A stretch of DNA of 64,000 bases from Euphorbia lathyris (lineage: Eukaryota; Streptophyta; Magnoliopsida; Malpighiales; Euphorbiaceae), in assembly GCF_963576675.1 (NCBI RefSeq), contig NC_088919.1, positions 45,034,501 through 45,098,500 on the forward strand. The letters run 5' to 3'. The translations under genes and the position numbers were made by a program. How positions within the stretch are numbered: position 1 is the first letter of the stretch; the number at the start of each line of letters is the position of its first letter. Shown here one piece after another: positions 1 to 11,014 of this stretch. The notes beneath the pieces were generated by a model, which saw nothing but the letters and a program-made list of their open reading frames with translations, had not been told where the DNA came from and did no database searches.

Positions 1-2564
1 TGCCTTATACCAAGACCCCCCCTGCTCTTAGGCTGGCAGGCTTCCTTCCAAGGGACCAGGTGAATCTTCCTCCCATCCCCAGACTCTCCCCACAGAAAAC
101 GCCGATTAATTTTATCAAGGTCGTTGAGGACAGGCTCAGGGAGCTTACAGGCTTGCATGATGTGATTTGGAGCAGCGCAGTTGATAGACTGGATTAAAGT
201 AAGGCGACCTGCAAGGGAAAGAGAATTAGCTTTCCAGCTAGCACACAAACCGTTAGATTTATCCAAAATGTCTTTAAAAGAGGCTTTGGACACCCTGTCA
301 CTATGAAGAGGGACCCCAAGGTATTTCCCAAACGATTGAGTCAGGGGAATGCCAGACATCTCACTCAGTCTTCTACACAAGCTATTATCCATATTCTTGG
401 AACAAAGCATACGGGATTTATGGATGTTAATCTTCTGGCCAGAAGCCTCACAAAAGCAGTCGAGGATATCCATCACAGCCTTAATTTGTTCCTCATTACC
501 CTCCACAAAAAGCATGACATCATCAGCAAAGAGTAAATGGGTAACAGGGGGGCAATGTCTGTTGATGGAAACAGGGTGGAGAGTCCCTTTGCTCACCGCC
601 TCTTGGATCAGGTGAGACAATCTTTCCATGGCAATAACAAAAAGGAAGGGGCTCATAGGATCCCCTTGACGAATACCCCTGGATGGAGAGAACTCATCCG
701 ACATATCCCCATTGATCATAACCTGGAAAACAGGAGAGGAGATACACTTTCCAATCAAATTCCTCCAGTTCTCCGGGATACCAGCTTTGGCTAAACTATC
801 CAGAAGAAAGCTCCAGTTCAACCTATCATAGGCTTTCTCCAGATCCAGCTTGAGAGCCACGATCCCTTTCTTGCCTTTCTTAATCTTCATAGAATGGACA
901 ACCTCCTGGGCAATAACAACGTTATCCATCAATTGTCTTCCAGGAACAAAGCTCCCTTGATTTTGGCTGATAATATCCGGAAGGATCTTCCAGATTCTAT
1001 TAGCCACAATCTTAGTAATAGCTTTATACAAGACATTACAAAGACTGATGGGTCTCATCTGGAGAAAGGAAGAAGGCTTGGCAACCTTAGGAATCAAGAC
1101 AAGGAGGGTTTTATTAACCAAACTGATATCGTTCGAACCACCAAAGACACCTAACACAAAGCTGTATATACCCTCTTTAACAGTGTCCCAGTGTTTATGA
1201 TAGAAACTAGCGGGGATACCATCAATACCAGGAGCCTTAGTGGAACCGATGCTGGAGAAGGCCAGATCAATCTCTTTAAGCTCAATGGGATGGAAAGCAT
1301 TATTAATAGCATCCTCCCCCAAACGAGGAAAGGAAATGCCAGAGTGGGCACTCTCTAGGTCCACAGCTTCCTCTCTGAACAGGTCCTTGTAGAAATCAAG
1401 GGCAAGGCGCCGAATGTCCTCCTCCTCAAAAATCCACTCACCACTGGCGTCTTTAATAGCCTCGATCCTATTTCGCTGTCTCCTAATGATCGTTGAGAGG
1501 TGGAAAAACCTGGTATTCCGGTCCCCGTCTTGAATCCAAGCCTTCCTAGATTTCTGGAACCACAGAAGCTCTTCATGTCTAAGCACAGCTTCCAACTCGT
1601 TCTGAAGAGCTCTTAGGTGACCATTCAGGCTATGATCAAAACGAACCTCCAAGCAACGCTGAACACCTTCCATTCTCCTCAAGAGTTTGTTCTTCCTCCT
1701 GATAATATGACTAAAAGTATTTTTATTCCAAACAGCCACATTCCTCCTGAATTCCTCAGTAGCGAGGAGAACATCAGAGTGGGGATGCCAATTGCTTTTA
1801 ACGAAATCCTTAAACTCGGGGTGAGACTCCCAAGCCACCAGATACCTAAAAGGTCTATTACCTTTCAGCCGATTTCCTTTGACCAAATTAATGAGGATAG
1901 GGCAATGGTCTGAGTGACGGAAAGGGAGATTAAGTACCTTGACCTCAGAAAACCTATAAATCGCTGCAACATTAGCGTACACCTTATCCAACCTAACAAA
2001 CACACTATTCCTTTTCCAGGTAAATTTGTGGCCAGCAGCACCCAGGTCCGAAAGCCCGCACATATCCATACTTTGCTTATGATTAAGACACCGGTTCACA
2101 TAATGATTACCCCCTCCTCTCTGATCACTCAAGAGGGCAATGTCATTAAAATCCCCGGCAACCAACCACGCCTCCACCATGTTAGAGCTAAAAGAATGAA
2201 GGATCTCCCACAGCCTTCTTCGGTTAGTCGAAACAGGATCAGCATAGACGAAGGTAATAAAGAAGGGTTTATTACCCGGGTAACACACCTTACTATGGAT
2301 GAATTGACTGTCCATAGTAACAATATCAATATTGACTTGACCTGGCTTCCAAAAGAGCCAAATCCCCCCTGCCCGGCCAGTAGCCTCCGACCTGACGCAA
2401 TTCCAATTCTTAAACTTTCTAACCACCTCATCTGCTTTGGCTCCACTAACCTTGGTCTCAAGAAGGACAAAGCAGGAAGGGTTAAACTGTTTAATGAGAT
2501 CATTGACATGAATGCGGGTAGCCTTGCTCGCCGCACCTCTAACATTCCAAACGAAGAAGTCCAT
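1..2564 (-). CDS. LINE ORF2: endonuclease-reverse transcriptase, 5' 854 codons
   Basis: ORF2 starts MDFFVWNVRG at 2564 and stays open to the left edge. I checked the frame at the endonuclease start, at HSDHCP (near 1907), at RPIS (near 1058), at the RT active site FADD (near 530) and at the edge (PKSRGGLGIR); all agree. The N-terminal third is an APE-type endonuclease with WNVRG, LLETK, AGDFND and HSDH motifs; this nicks target DNA. The reverse transcriptase follows, with RPISLCNVLYK, a QG-containing motif in RQGDPMSPFLF, and LLFADD in the palm. The C-terminal zinc finger and any RNase H lie beyond the window. No stop was found in the visible part, so this copy could encode an active enzyme. 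Confidence 0.9.
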   Translation of the reverse strand, partial: MDFFVWNVRGAASKATRIHVNDLIKQFNPSCFVLLETKVSGAKADEVVRKFKNWNCVRSEATGRAGGIWLFWKPGQVNIDIVTMDSQFIHSKVCYPGNKPFFITFVYADPVSTNRRRLWEILHSFSSNMVEAWLVAGDFNDIALLSDQRGGGNHYVNRCLNHKQSMDMCGLSDLGAAGHKFTWKRNSVFVRLDKVYANVAAIYRFSEVKVLNLPFRHSDHCPILINLVKGNRLKGNRPFRYLVAWESHPEFKDFVKSNWHPHSDVLLATEEFRRNVAVWNKNTFSHIIRRKNKLLRRMEGVQRCLEVRFDHSLNGHLRALQNELEAVLRHEELLWFQKSRKAWIQDGDRNTRFFHLSTIIRRQRNRIEAIKDASGEWIFEEEDIRRLALDFYKDLFREEAVDLESAHSGISFPRLGEDAINNAFHPIELKEIDLAFSSIGSTKAPGIDGIPASFYHKHWDTVKEGIYSFVLGVFGGSNDISLVNKTLLVLIPKVAKPSSFLQMRPISLCNVLYKAITKIVANRIWKILPDIISQNQGSFVPGRQLMDNVVIAQEVVHSMKIKKGKKGIVALKLDLEKAYDRLNWSFLLDSLAKAGIPENWRNLIGKCISSPVFQVMINGDMSDEFSPSRGIRQGDPMSPFLFVIAMERLSHLIQEAVSKGTLHPVSINRHCPPVTHLLFADDVMLFVEGNEEQIKAVMDILDCFCEASGQKINIHKSRMLCSKNMDNSLCRRLSEMSGIPLTQSFGKYLGVPLHSDRVSKASFKDILDKSNGLCASWKANSLSLAGRLTLIQSINCAAPNHIMQACKLPEPVLNDLDKINRRFLWGESGDGRKIHLVPWKEACQPKSRGGLGIR

Positions 2565-2597
2565 CAGAGGGGGAGACTACAGACGCAGGCCCAAACC

Positions 2598-4556
2598 CTA
2601 GATCAGGTATTTATTTGGGGCTCCGGAGAGCCTAGAGGCGGTCCCAGAAGGACCCCTTTTATCCAAAGAATTCAAACCATGAAGGTTCTTTTTAGGTTTC
2701 CCTTTGGGATTCTTCATGTTTAACTTACTCACTCCTATAGTCTTACCAATAGGAGCATCAACAGGAGGATGTAGAGTACTCGCCTCCCTACTCAAACCCT
2801 TCCCAGCTGACAGGATAGACTGGGGAATCTCTTTGCCTTTAGCAGAAGCATTAGAGACAAAGAGAGGATTAATAGAATTACCCAGACTAGAGGCATGCTC
2901 TACCGACTCCAGACCAGGCATGCTTAAATCAATCTGCTTATCAGAAGGATCCGAGTCTTGATCTTCCTCCATAGACAAAACACCGAACCTTGACCCGGAA
3001 CCCGAAGCTGAGTCCACTCCAGTCTCAATCCCCTTCTTAATATCCGGGGGTCTGACCTTGATCTCAGGAGCAATCTGGAGAGTAGTCATCTTCGTACTGA
3101 TATCTGGTGAATGATTAGCATTAACATTAGCTCGTGGCTTCCTTCTCACTGGCCTCTTGGCAAGCATCCATGGGCCAAAGCTCCTTACTTCCCCTTGACT
3201 CTTCTCAGCTTCGCCTATGATAGGTTGCACCAACTCCTCCACGTCCTTCCTCCTCTTAGGACAACCCTCAAGGGTATGGCCAAACATACCACATTCATAG
3301 CAGATGTTGTGTATACCTTCATATTCAATATGATAGACCTTGTTTTGAGTACAGAACTGAGAAAGAAGAGGCTTAGCGAGATCAATATCGATACAGACCC
3401 TGGAAAACTTGCCTCTCACTGCCCCAATGGTAGTCTTATCAACATGGTGGACTTTCCCAACAAGGCTACCAATCTTGTTCAGGAACCTATCACTGTAGTA
3501 TTCAAGAGGTAGGCCCGGGAACCTAACCCAAGTAAGGATCCTGTTAACAGAGCAATCATGGGGATCAAAATTTGGGACCCAAGGTCTCAGAGCCAACACA
3601 TGATTGGAGATAATATACGGACCACCATTCACAACAGCATTGAAATCCTCAGCCCTTGTGAATTTAATGACATAATAGTCATTTTCAAGGTCTGTGATAG
3701 TAACCTTTCCTTTCTTTGCCCATTGAGCCTGGATCCTCTGGGCAAAATAATTGAAACTGATCCTTTTCCCCAACACAGTGACGATTAACGCCAATTTCCA
3801 CTTCGATCTCATGACCCGCTTGTCATCTGAGGACAGCCGGATCCTAGGACACAGCGGGTTATCAGGCTCTCCATCCTCAGAATCGGAATCAGAGAGAAAA
3901 TCCCCGGAATCATTCTCAAAAGCATCCACCTCCATCATGGGATCCTCCTTTGACACCCCTAGCAACTTATCCCTCCAGGAGGGGCCTCCCAAATCCACGG
4001 AAACTTCCGCTTGAGCGGCTTGCATAGTCTGTGCGGCTTGCGCGACTTGCGCGGCCAGCACGGCCTGCGCGGCCAACGAAAGTCGCACGGCATGCTCATC
4101 CTGCTGGGGAGAGACGGCCGGTACTCCTTGTGGCCCAAGCACCGGAAGCGGCCCTCTAACTCCGGAATCATACGCGCGTCCCTCCGTGAAAAACGAGTCC
4201 AAGGCCGCGGCCGCGGCACCAACACCTTCCAGCCCCCGATCGGCCGCCGCATCCCTAGAAGCCCCCAACGGCACCGACGCACCCCTAGCACCCCCCGTCG
4301 AAACCGCCGAATCTGCCTCCCCACCATCCACCCACTCTGATCTACTCCTATCCCTCGACCGATCCCTCCGAATCCCGCTGCTCCGCCTCCTCCCCCGAGG
4401 AGATCCCTCGGATCTCCCATCATCCGCCGCCGCCCACGCCTCATCGATCCCGGAGCCATTGCCCCGCCCGCGCCCCGCCACCACCAGATCCGACACAGGC
4501 CAGCCGCCTGCCTTCACCGACCCATCCCCCTTAACCTTCACGATCGCCTTGGTCAT
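2598..4556 (-). CDS. LINE ORF1 protein, DUF4283 and CCHC zinc knuckle
   Basis: A 652-residue ORF1, the nucleic-acid-binding partner protein that packages LINE RNA. The first ~200 residues are low complexity: Gly/Arg/Ser-rich at the start, then an Ala/Gln-rich stretch near residues 162-186. A DUF4283-type domain spans about residues 245-395. A zinc knuckle follows with Cys419, Cys422, His427 and Cys432 (C-x2-C-x4-H-x4-C). The last 200 residues are Lys/Ser-rich and look disordered. The start at 4556 is the first ATG in a very GC-rich region, unlike the AT-rich surroundings. The frame is uninterrupted. DUF4283 plus a zinc knuckle just upstream of an endonuclease-RT ORF is typical of plant L1 elements. 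Confidence 0.92.
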   Translation of the reverse strand: MTKAIVKVKGDGSVKAGGWPVSDLVVAGRGRGNGSGIDEAWAAADDGRSEGSPRGRRRSSGIRRDRSRDRSRSEWVDGGEADSAVSTGGARGASVPLGASRDAAADRGLEGVGAAAAALDSFFTEGRAYDSGVRGPLPVLGPQGVPAVSPQQDEHAVRLSLAAQAVLAAQVAQAAQTMQAAQAEVSVDLGGPSWRDKLLGVSKEDPMMEVDAFENDSGDFLSDSDSEDGEPDNPLCPRIRLSSDDKRVMRSKWKLALIVTVLGKRISFNYFAQRIQAQWAKKGKVTITDLENDYYVIKFTRAEDFNAVVNGGPYIISNHVLALRPWVPNFDPHDCSVNRILTWVRFPGLPLEYYSDRFLNKIGSLVGKVHHVDKTTIGAVRGKFSRVCIDIDLAKPLLSQFCTQNKVYHIEYEGIHNICYECGMFGHTLEGCPKRRKDVEELVQPIIGEAEKSQGEVRSFGPWMLAKRPVRRKPRANVNANHSPDISTKMTTLQIAPEIKVRPPDIKKGIETGVDSASGSGSRFGVLSMEEDQDSDPSDKQIDLSMPGLESVEHASSLGNSINPLFVSNASAKGKEIPQSILSAGKGLSREASTLHPPVDAPIGKTIGVSKLNMKNPKGKPKKNLHGLNSLDKRGPSGTASRLSGAPNKYLI

Positions 4557-4738
4557 CGCCGAGAGAGAGAGAGAGAGAGATTTACTTTTCTTAAATTCTA
4601 CTATTAGTTATAGTTAATTTAGTTATAACTAATTGAGAGAGAGAGAGAGAGAGAAAATTGAGTTATAAAATTGATCCTGTGTTTTAGAGAGAGAAGAGAG
4701 ATCTGAAAGAGATGAGATAGATCTAAAAGAGAGAAATA
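4557..4738 (-). repeat. (GA/CT)n-rich LINE leader
   Basis: Simple-sequence leader between the monomers and ORF1, with (GA)n runs at about 4561-4580 and 4633-4655 on the plus strand, separated by an AT-rich stretch. No coding content seen. Confidence 0.7.
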
Positions 4739-5075
4739 GATCTGAGAGAGAGAAGATAGATCTCAAAATTCTCCATCTTCATAAAAATTCTTCACCATGA
4801 CAACAGATCTGAGAGAGAGAAGCCAGATCTGAAAAAGAGAAGATAGATCTAAAAGAGAGAGAAAGATCTAAAAGAGAAGAGATAGATCTCAAAACTCTCA
4901 ATCTTCATAAAAATTCTTCACCATGACAACAGATCTGAGAGAGAGAAGACAGATCTGAAAAAAAGAAGATAGATCTAAAAGAGAGAGAAAGATATAAAAG
5001 AGAAGAGATAGATCTCAAAACTCTCAATCTTCATAAAAAAATTTCACCGTGACAACAGATCTGAGAGAGAGAAGT
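4739..5075 (-). repeat. 126-bp tandem monomers in the LINE 5' leader
   Basis: Two full 126-bp units (4806-4931 and 4932-5057) are flanked by a truncated 67-bp unit (4739-4805, ORF1-proximal) and the start of another (from 5058). Each has a CT-rich (GA-rich on the plus strand) part with repeated AGATCT and a shared 3' part. In the two ORF1-proximal units a minus-strand ATG opens a tiny ORF of 11 codons (4798-4763) or 8 codons (4924-4898); in the distal unit the ATG has become ACG. Tandem promoter monomers are known from mouse L1, so these may drive transcription; that is inference. Confidence 0.75.
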
Positions 5076-5085
5076 TTCTCTTTCA

Positions 5086-5379
5086 CTTTTAATATTGAGT
5101 TAATTAACTTTATATATACACCATTCATTTTTTATTATAAATTAATTGTTTGTCTTATTTTATTGAAAATAAATGGTATGTCTGAATTTCATTGGATGAT
5201 ATGATAGTAGTACTATATTGTTGAAATTTGAGAGTGATACTACATATGTGAAAGAGATATCGAGTTTCATAAATATATACGTAGCCTAAAATTGAGGAAT
5301 CTTAATTGACGGAACTAAAAAAATCATGGATCTATAAGTATAATATATAAAATTTAACTAACTAAACTTAATGAATTTC
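5086..5379. other. AT-rich intergenic DNA
   Basis: No ORF, RNA gene or clear repeat structure seen. It separates the presumed LINE 5' end from the next fold-back element. Confidence 0.6.
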
Positions 5380-5999
5380 CAATTCCAAATGGTGTAAAAA
5401 TACTCTAACGTTTATAGGTAAGAGTAATACCGTTAACAACTAAAATGGTATTCCATCTGTTCCATATTATTAGACCCTGAGCAATATTATTTTTACTCAT
5501 ATCATTGGCAACCAAGAGCAATACTACCCTAACGTTGATAGATTGAGTTAATTTCAGAAATTATTATAAAACAAACATATTTTTTCTTTATTCTGCATCA
5601 ATTGCATCGTAAGTGATTCTTAAAAAAAGATTTCATATTTTTTAAGATTTAATATTAGAATTAGAGATTAATATTTTTAAATTCGATTAAATATTTGATT
5701 TTTTTTGTTCAACTCGTACAAAATACAGTATATTTTTTCAAAAAAAATTCACGTTTAATCATATATTTGTGATATTTTACTAATAGTGGTAAAATGACGC
5801 ATATGTGAAGTGTATATGACAAGATTCATGACCGATAAGATAATTTGATTAATAATTTTTTTCAATTGACCTAACTTGTCAATGCTAGAGATAAAATTAC
5901 TCTTGGCAGTCAATATTGAGAGTAAAACTGCGTCATTTTAGCTTTTAAGAATAAAATTATTCCTAACTATAAACATTAGGGGTGTTTTTGCACCTTATC
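5380..5999. mobile_element. Fold-back MITE, relative of the element at 19115-20362
   Basis: The ends are inverted: a left arm beginning near GTGTAAAAATACTCTAACG and a right arm ending in GGGGTGTTTTTGCACCTTAT. The inner arms also pair (...TACCCTAACGTTGATAG.. with the region near 5880-5940). The central part, including the AGATTTAATATTAGAATT-like tract, is similar to 19900-20300, so both belong to one family. There is no coding capacity. I could not fix a target-site duplication here, so the boundaries are approximate. Confidence 0.7.
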
Positions 6000-6418
6000 C
6001 TATTCAAAATCAATAATCAAATTTAGGGACAAAGCTTTAATAGTATGAAATGGTACAAATTTAACTCTAACGTTTCCAAACAATATCAATTTTAGTTCTA
6101 CATTATTGAAAATTTGGAATATCAATTATAGCTCTACATTATTGAAAATTAAAAAAAATGGTTTGATTTGTATTTAACTACCACTTTAGACCTTTCAAAT
6201 ATCAATTATGTGTATTATTAACAAAATTACCAAATTTTTGTTAAAATACTAAAACTAAATCTGCCACATAAAAGTTAATTAGAATTTTTTTCAAACTGTC
6301 CAAAATATTTACTGTGTTATTAATATAGTTACAAAAAACCAACAAAAGAAACGTACGAAACTGCTTCAATTTATACAAACTTGTTTGGACGGTCCGGTGT
6401 GATAGTTAAATAACAATC
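6000..6418. mobile_element. Fold-back element, left part, split by Gypsy insertion
   Basis: The segment near 6040-6100 (TATGAAATGGTACAAATTTAAC...) is matched in inverted orientation by 17105-17200, on the other side of the Gypsy element. The two parts therefore form one non-autonomous inverted-repeat element into which the Gypsy element inserted. The outer boundary near 6000 is approximate. Confidence 0.6.
6414..6418. repeat. Gypsy target-site duplication CAATC (left copy)
   Basis: CAATC directly precedes the 5' LTR and is repeated at 17092-17096 directly after the 3' LTR, a 5-bp duplication as expected for an LTR retrotransposon. Confidence 0.9.
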
Positions 6419-6933
6419 TGATAACATCGGGATATTATCCAAGGGATCAAAGGAGATATTTACCCAAACGACCGCGTATTGAACCGGTCAAAGAAGGCCA
6501 TGGCGTATCAAGCAAAGACATCTGATGGGCGGATCACCGAGACTCCGCCACACAAGACCCGTAGTCAAACCTACGTTAGATTCGCCATCACCCTTCGATC
6601 CGCCAGCTGAACAGCTGAGCCGATTCCTCAATAAAAGCTATTAATGAGCTATTAATGAGCTAACGGACATACTTAAAGGGAACCAGTAACCGCCATTAAT
6701 GAAGCATTAATGGAGACTTTCTAGTTACTAAAGGTTACAACTTCATGACTATATATAGCTTGCATCTCAAGCTATCAATGTACACATTCTCACAATCCTA
6801 GCAACCCTATTTTGTCAATTCAGTTTATCCTTCCATATTCTATACTGACTTTGGCATCGAAGCTTCCCCCCATCGAACCCAACGACGCCCCCACAGGGAC
6901 GGAAGCTAATCGGAAATTCTCCACTAGTCATCA
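6419..6933 (+). repeat. Gypsy 5' LTR
   Basis: Starts TGATAACATCGGGATATTAT and ends TAGTCATCA; the short terminal inverted repeat is TGAT/ATCA. It contains a TATA-like motif (CTATATATAG, near 6750) that is a plausible promoter, and AATAAAAGC near 6630. It matches 16578-17091 at about 98%. Confidence 0.95.
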
Positions 6934-6991
6934 ATTGGTGCGGTGAAGGTGGAATCCTAACCAAATAAGGGTTTCGTTCACATTATAAGAC

Positions 6992-9900
6992 ATGACGAGT
7001 GGAGGGTCTGATCCCTCCTCAGGGATTGAAACGCCCTTAGTAACCCCATCAGCCAATCCTGTTACGAACGCTGGTCGCGTTGATCCCTTCTCAGGGATTG
7101 AAGCTCCTACGGTACATGGTGAGGGAAGTATGTCACCTGACACATTTCTTGAAATATGTGCGGGATCCATAGGAAAAGAGTTTGGCCCTGAGATGGAAAG
7201 CCGCTCAAGGTCGTACATGTTAATTCCCCCGCTTCGACGTACAGCACCAACTTCTACCGCATCCCAATGGCAAAATATCACCATAGGACCAAACGCTCGT
7301 GATTCCTCGTTTTTTCACTCTCAACCTGTGGATTCCACGGTAATTACTTCTGTGGTAGCCGGTGACCCGCCATTAAATCGGCGACTGTTTTCTGACGGAG
7401 CGGAAGGGAGTTGGAGAAATGATCAAGCTTTTCCTGAGGGACCTGCAAACCCAAGGCTTAACATTAGCGGGACTCGAGCTCTCAATAGTGCAAGGACTAA
7501 TCCCCCAGAGGGTGGACCGGAGGGTCGAAAGCACAAAAAGCGTAGGAAGACGACAGGAAGAGGACGATCTAAATCTCCATCTCGCCCAAAGCATAGATCC
7601 TCCCGAAGAGGTAGATCTCCTCCACCCCCAGAACGCGGAAGGAGTAAGCGACCAATTGAGGAACCTCGTCAAGATAGACAGCATCCGCCTCCTAATCCAG
7701 GAGCTAATGGACAAGCTCCGCCAGGAGGACGAGGAGGAAGTGGTCCGCTAGGAGGGCGAGGAGGAAGTGGTTCGCCATCGAATCCTTCATCTAATTCCAG
7801 TTCATCATCATCTCCGAGTAGATCCCCACGTAGAGGACGTTCCAGGGAGAATCACAGGAATATAGAGGATCTAATCCGAGATGAGGTGCGCCGCCAAAAT
7901 GAAGAGAATGTGAGACATAACCCATTCGCCAATCGGGATTCGCCCTTTACAACGTGGATCGAAGCTGAAGAAACAGATACGCACTTTAAAATTCCTAATA
8001 TCCCAGTCTACACGGGCGTGGACAACCCTGAGGCCCATGCCAGGAAGTACCGCATGTTGCTCAGCCTTAACCGAGCTAGTGAAGCAGTGTTGTGTCGGAT
8101 GTTTATCACCACGCTTGGTGGTCCCGCCTATGATTGGTTCCAGTCTTTACCTCCAGGATCAATAGACGGTTGGGATCAGTTGAGTAGAGAGTTTTGTGCA
8201 AAATTCGCCGGGTGCATCCCTCCAGTGGTCAAATCACGGAAGCTTTTTGAATTGAAACAGAAAGCAAATGAGCCCCTTCGAGAATATGTAGACAATTTCA
8301 AAAAATTGTGTATACGAATTGTTGATGTGGATGTCTCTATGGTAGTGGAAGCTCTAGTGAAAAACACCACATGCAAAAGCTTGCAGGAAGATCTAATCAG
8401 AAAGAAGCCCAGAGATATGGCAGAATTGATAGAAAGATACAAGGATTTCATGGAGGTGGACGACATTCGTAGGGAATCAGTATCTCCACCAAAGAAGGAC
8501 AAAGGCGAATCTCATAGATGGGATAAAGAAAAGGACAAACATCCTGACTCGTCATCCAGAGGCAGGCGCAGAGGCTCTAAGAACAAATCGGCATACGTAC
8601 CATCGTTTACACCATTAAACGCCTCCAAAAGCGAAGTGCTGATGTGGATAGAAAATAGCCAACACAAGCGGAGCATTTCATACCCCGAACCAAAAGGGGG
8701 GGAGTACACCAACACAACAAAAAATCCTAAAAATTATTGCAAGTACCACAGGAAGAATGGCCATGATACTGACGCGTGTTGGGAGTTGTCCAGGGAGATA
8801 GAAAGGCTTATAGAAAGGGGAAAGCTACACAGGTTCGTCCAAAATGATAACAAGAAAGGAGATAATGATAAGTCAATGGATGATCAGAAAAAGAAGGCGA
8901 AGGGGACCATCAATGTCATAGCAGGCGGACCAGGATATCAACCTGTGTCGAAGAAGGCAAAGACCACCGCTCTGTATAGGGCATCACTCAATCGCCCTTT
9001 TACGGACGTAGGCCCAGAAGTTCCCCCTCACACAGACGCTCTAGTCATTACCATGATGGTAGAAGGATGGGAAATGAAAAGAGTAATGATTGACACTGGA
9101 AGTTCGTGCAACGTCATTACAAGAGGAGCATTCGCCAAACTTATGGTTGATCCTGTCCAAGTGGAAACCACTATTGTGGATATCCTAGGGGTAACGGGGC
9201 ACACAATCCAAACGAAGGGACATGTAACGTTAGATTGCGAGTTGGCGGATGAAGATCAAACCTGGAAGGGAGATCTAGAGTTCTCCATTATAGATGGTCA
9301 ATTGGCCTATAATATCATCCTGGGTCAGCCTTTCATCTCCGAAGCAATGGCTCTCATCTCCATCCGCCATCTCACCATTTACATCCCCACGGCCAAAGGA
9401 GGAGTAATGGTCAGAGGAAATCAAAAAGTTGCTCAAGAGACGTATTCAGCATCCTTGATGATTCGCCCACAGTCTAAAGAAGAGGAACTTGTCACAATGG
9501 CTCTGGGTGAAACAGAGATGTACCTTATGGCGGATGAAAAACAGGTACGAATTGCTACAAGGCTAAAAGGTGAGATTAAAGAGGCTATTACAAAGGTTCT
9601 CCGTGAGTCAAAAGATGTCTTTGCTTGGAAGGATGAGATCCTCCCAGGGATTAATCCGGATGTGATCACTCATAAGCTCAATATTGCCAAGGACGATGTC
9701 CCAATGGCACAAAAGCGAAGGAATCATGGTCCTGAAAGACAGAAAGTAATAGAAGAGGAGATTGCGAAGCTTAAGAAGGCGGACGCCATCGAAGAAGTAC
9801 TTTACACACAATGGCTGGCGAATGTGGTGCTAGTCAAAAAGGCGGGCAGATCATATCGCATGTGTATTGACTTCACCGATCTCAACAAAGCTTATCCCAA

Positions 9901-11014
9901 AGACAACTACCCTCTGCCATGTATTGACATTTTAGTGGATGGGACCGCGGGACACGCCATGTATTCCTTCACTGATGTGAAGTCGAGTTATCACCAGATC
10001 CCGATGGAGCCTTCTGACAGAATCAAGACTTCGTTCGTGACTCACCAAGCCACCTACTGCTTCAAGGTCATGCCCTTTGGGCTTAAAAATGCAGGGGCTA
10101 CCTATCAACGGATGATGAACAAAATATTCGAAGAAAGCAAAGGTAATAACTTTTCTGTCTACGTGGATGATATGATCATCAAAAGTTCCACTGTGGAAAA
10201 GCACGCAGATGATATAAGAGAGATCCTAGGTGTACTCCGACATCACAACATTAAACTGAATCCAGAGAAATGTACCTTTGGGGCGACATATGGAAAATTC
10301 TTGGGATTCATGATCATCCAGAAAGGAGTGAGTCCGAATCTGGATAAAGTTAAAGCAGTCCTGGATATGAAAACACCACAGAACATCAGAGAGGTACAAC
10401 GTTTGAATGGGCGTATCGTGGCCTTAGGCAGGTTCATCTCCTGTTCGGCTCGCAGATGTCAACCCTTCTATGAGGTAATCAAAAAACAAAAGACATTTGA
10501 GTGGAATGAGGATTGTAAGCAAGCCTTCGAAGGGATCAAGCGATTTCTCACGGAACCACCTCTGATGAGTCGGCCCCTGAAAGGTGAGAATCTCTACATG
10601 TATGTTTCAGTTATAGATAAAGTTGTTTGCACAGTCATGATCAGGGAAGAGGATGGACAGCAGTATCCAATCTATTATGTGAGTAAAGTGTTAAAAGACG
10701 CCGAGACCCGATACTCCAAATTGGATAAAATGGCACTGGCCGTTGTCACCACCTCAATACGCCTCAGGCCCTACTTTCAGGCACATACTGTCATAGTCCG
10801 CACCAGCATACCCATGAGGAAAGTATTACAAAAGCCAGAAACCTCGGGGAGATTAATGGAGTGGGCGATTCGCTTAGGCGAATTTGATGTTCGTTACGAA
10901 AGTCGATCTGCTCTGAAAAGTCAAGTTTTGGCAGACTTTGTGAATGAATTCACTAAAGAAGGCATGAATCTTCCCAAATCTAAGGTCGAAGAATGGACGA
11001 TGTATACAGACTAG
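6992..11014 (+). pseudogene. Gypsy gag-pol polyprotein, 5' part (Gag, protease, RT, RNase H)
   Basis: 1340 residues. The N-terminus is Pro/Ser/Arg-rich. The capsid-like retrotransposon Gag domain spans about residues 335-490. A Cys/His motif (YCKYH...GHDTDAC) lies near residue 580. The aspartic protease has DTGSS near residue 702. The reverse transcriptase has MCIDFTDLNKAYPKDNYPLP near 955 and the catalytic YVDDM near 1057. The first RNase H region (YPIYYVSKVL...) starts near 1222. The frame then enters the second RNase H domain and stops at a TAG formed by the first bases of the hAT element inserted at 11012. The gene resumes in the same frame at 11687, because insert plus duplication is 675 bp (225 codons). 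The start at 6992 is the first ATG of the long frame, 58 bp after the LTR. Confidence 0.93.
11004..11011. repeat. hAT target-site duplication ATACAGAC (left copy)
   Basis: ATACAGAC is repeated at 11679-11686 on the other side of the element. An 8-bp duplication is diagnostic of the hAT superfamily. Confidence 0.93.

Larger units (their letters stand above)
1..5085 (-). mobile_element. L1-type LINE retrotransposon, 3' part beyond the window
   Basis: A non-LTR retrotransposon read on the minus strand. In order it has a CT-rich leader with tandem monomers (about 5085-4557), ORF1 (4556-2598) and ORF2 (2564 to the left edge). ORF1 and ORF2 are 33 bp apart, the usual dicistronic L1 arrangement. 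Both frames look undamaged, so this copy is young and may be autonomous. The 3' end, poly(A) tail and target-site duplication lie outside the window, so the 5' boundary near 5085 is only inferred from where the tandem monomers stop. Confidence 0.9.

Noticed and set aside
1914..2723. 269-codon plus-strand ORF
   Set aside because: Antisense shadow of LINE ORF2/ORF1, which show clear domains on the minus strand.
4739..5075. CRISPR-like array
   Set aside because: The repeats are contiguous 126-bp tandem units without unique spacers, in a plant LINE leader.
6934..6958. Named primer-binding site for the Gypsy element
   Set aside because: The sequence after the LTR (TTGGTGCGGTGAAGG) could be one, but I cannot match it to a specific tRNA with confidence.
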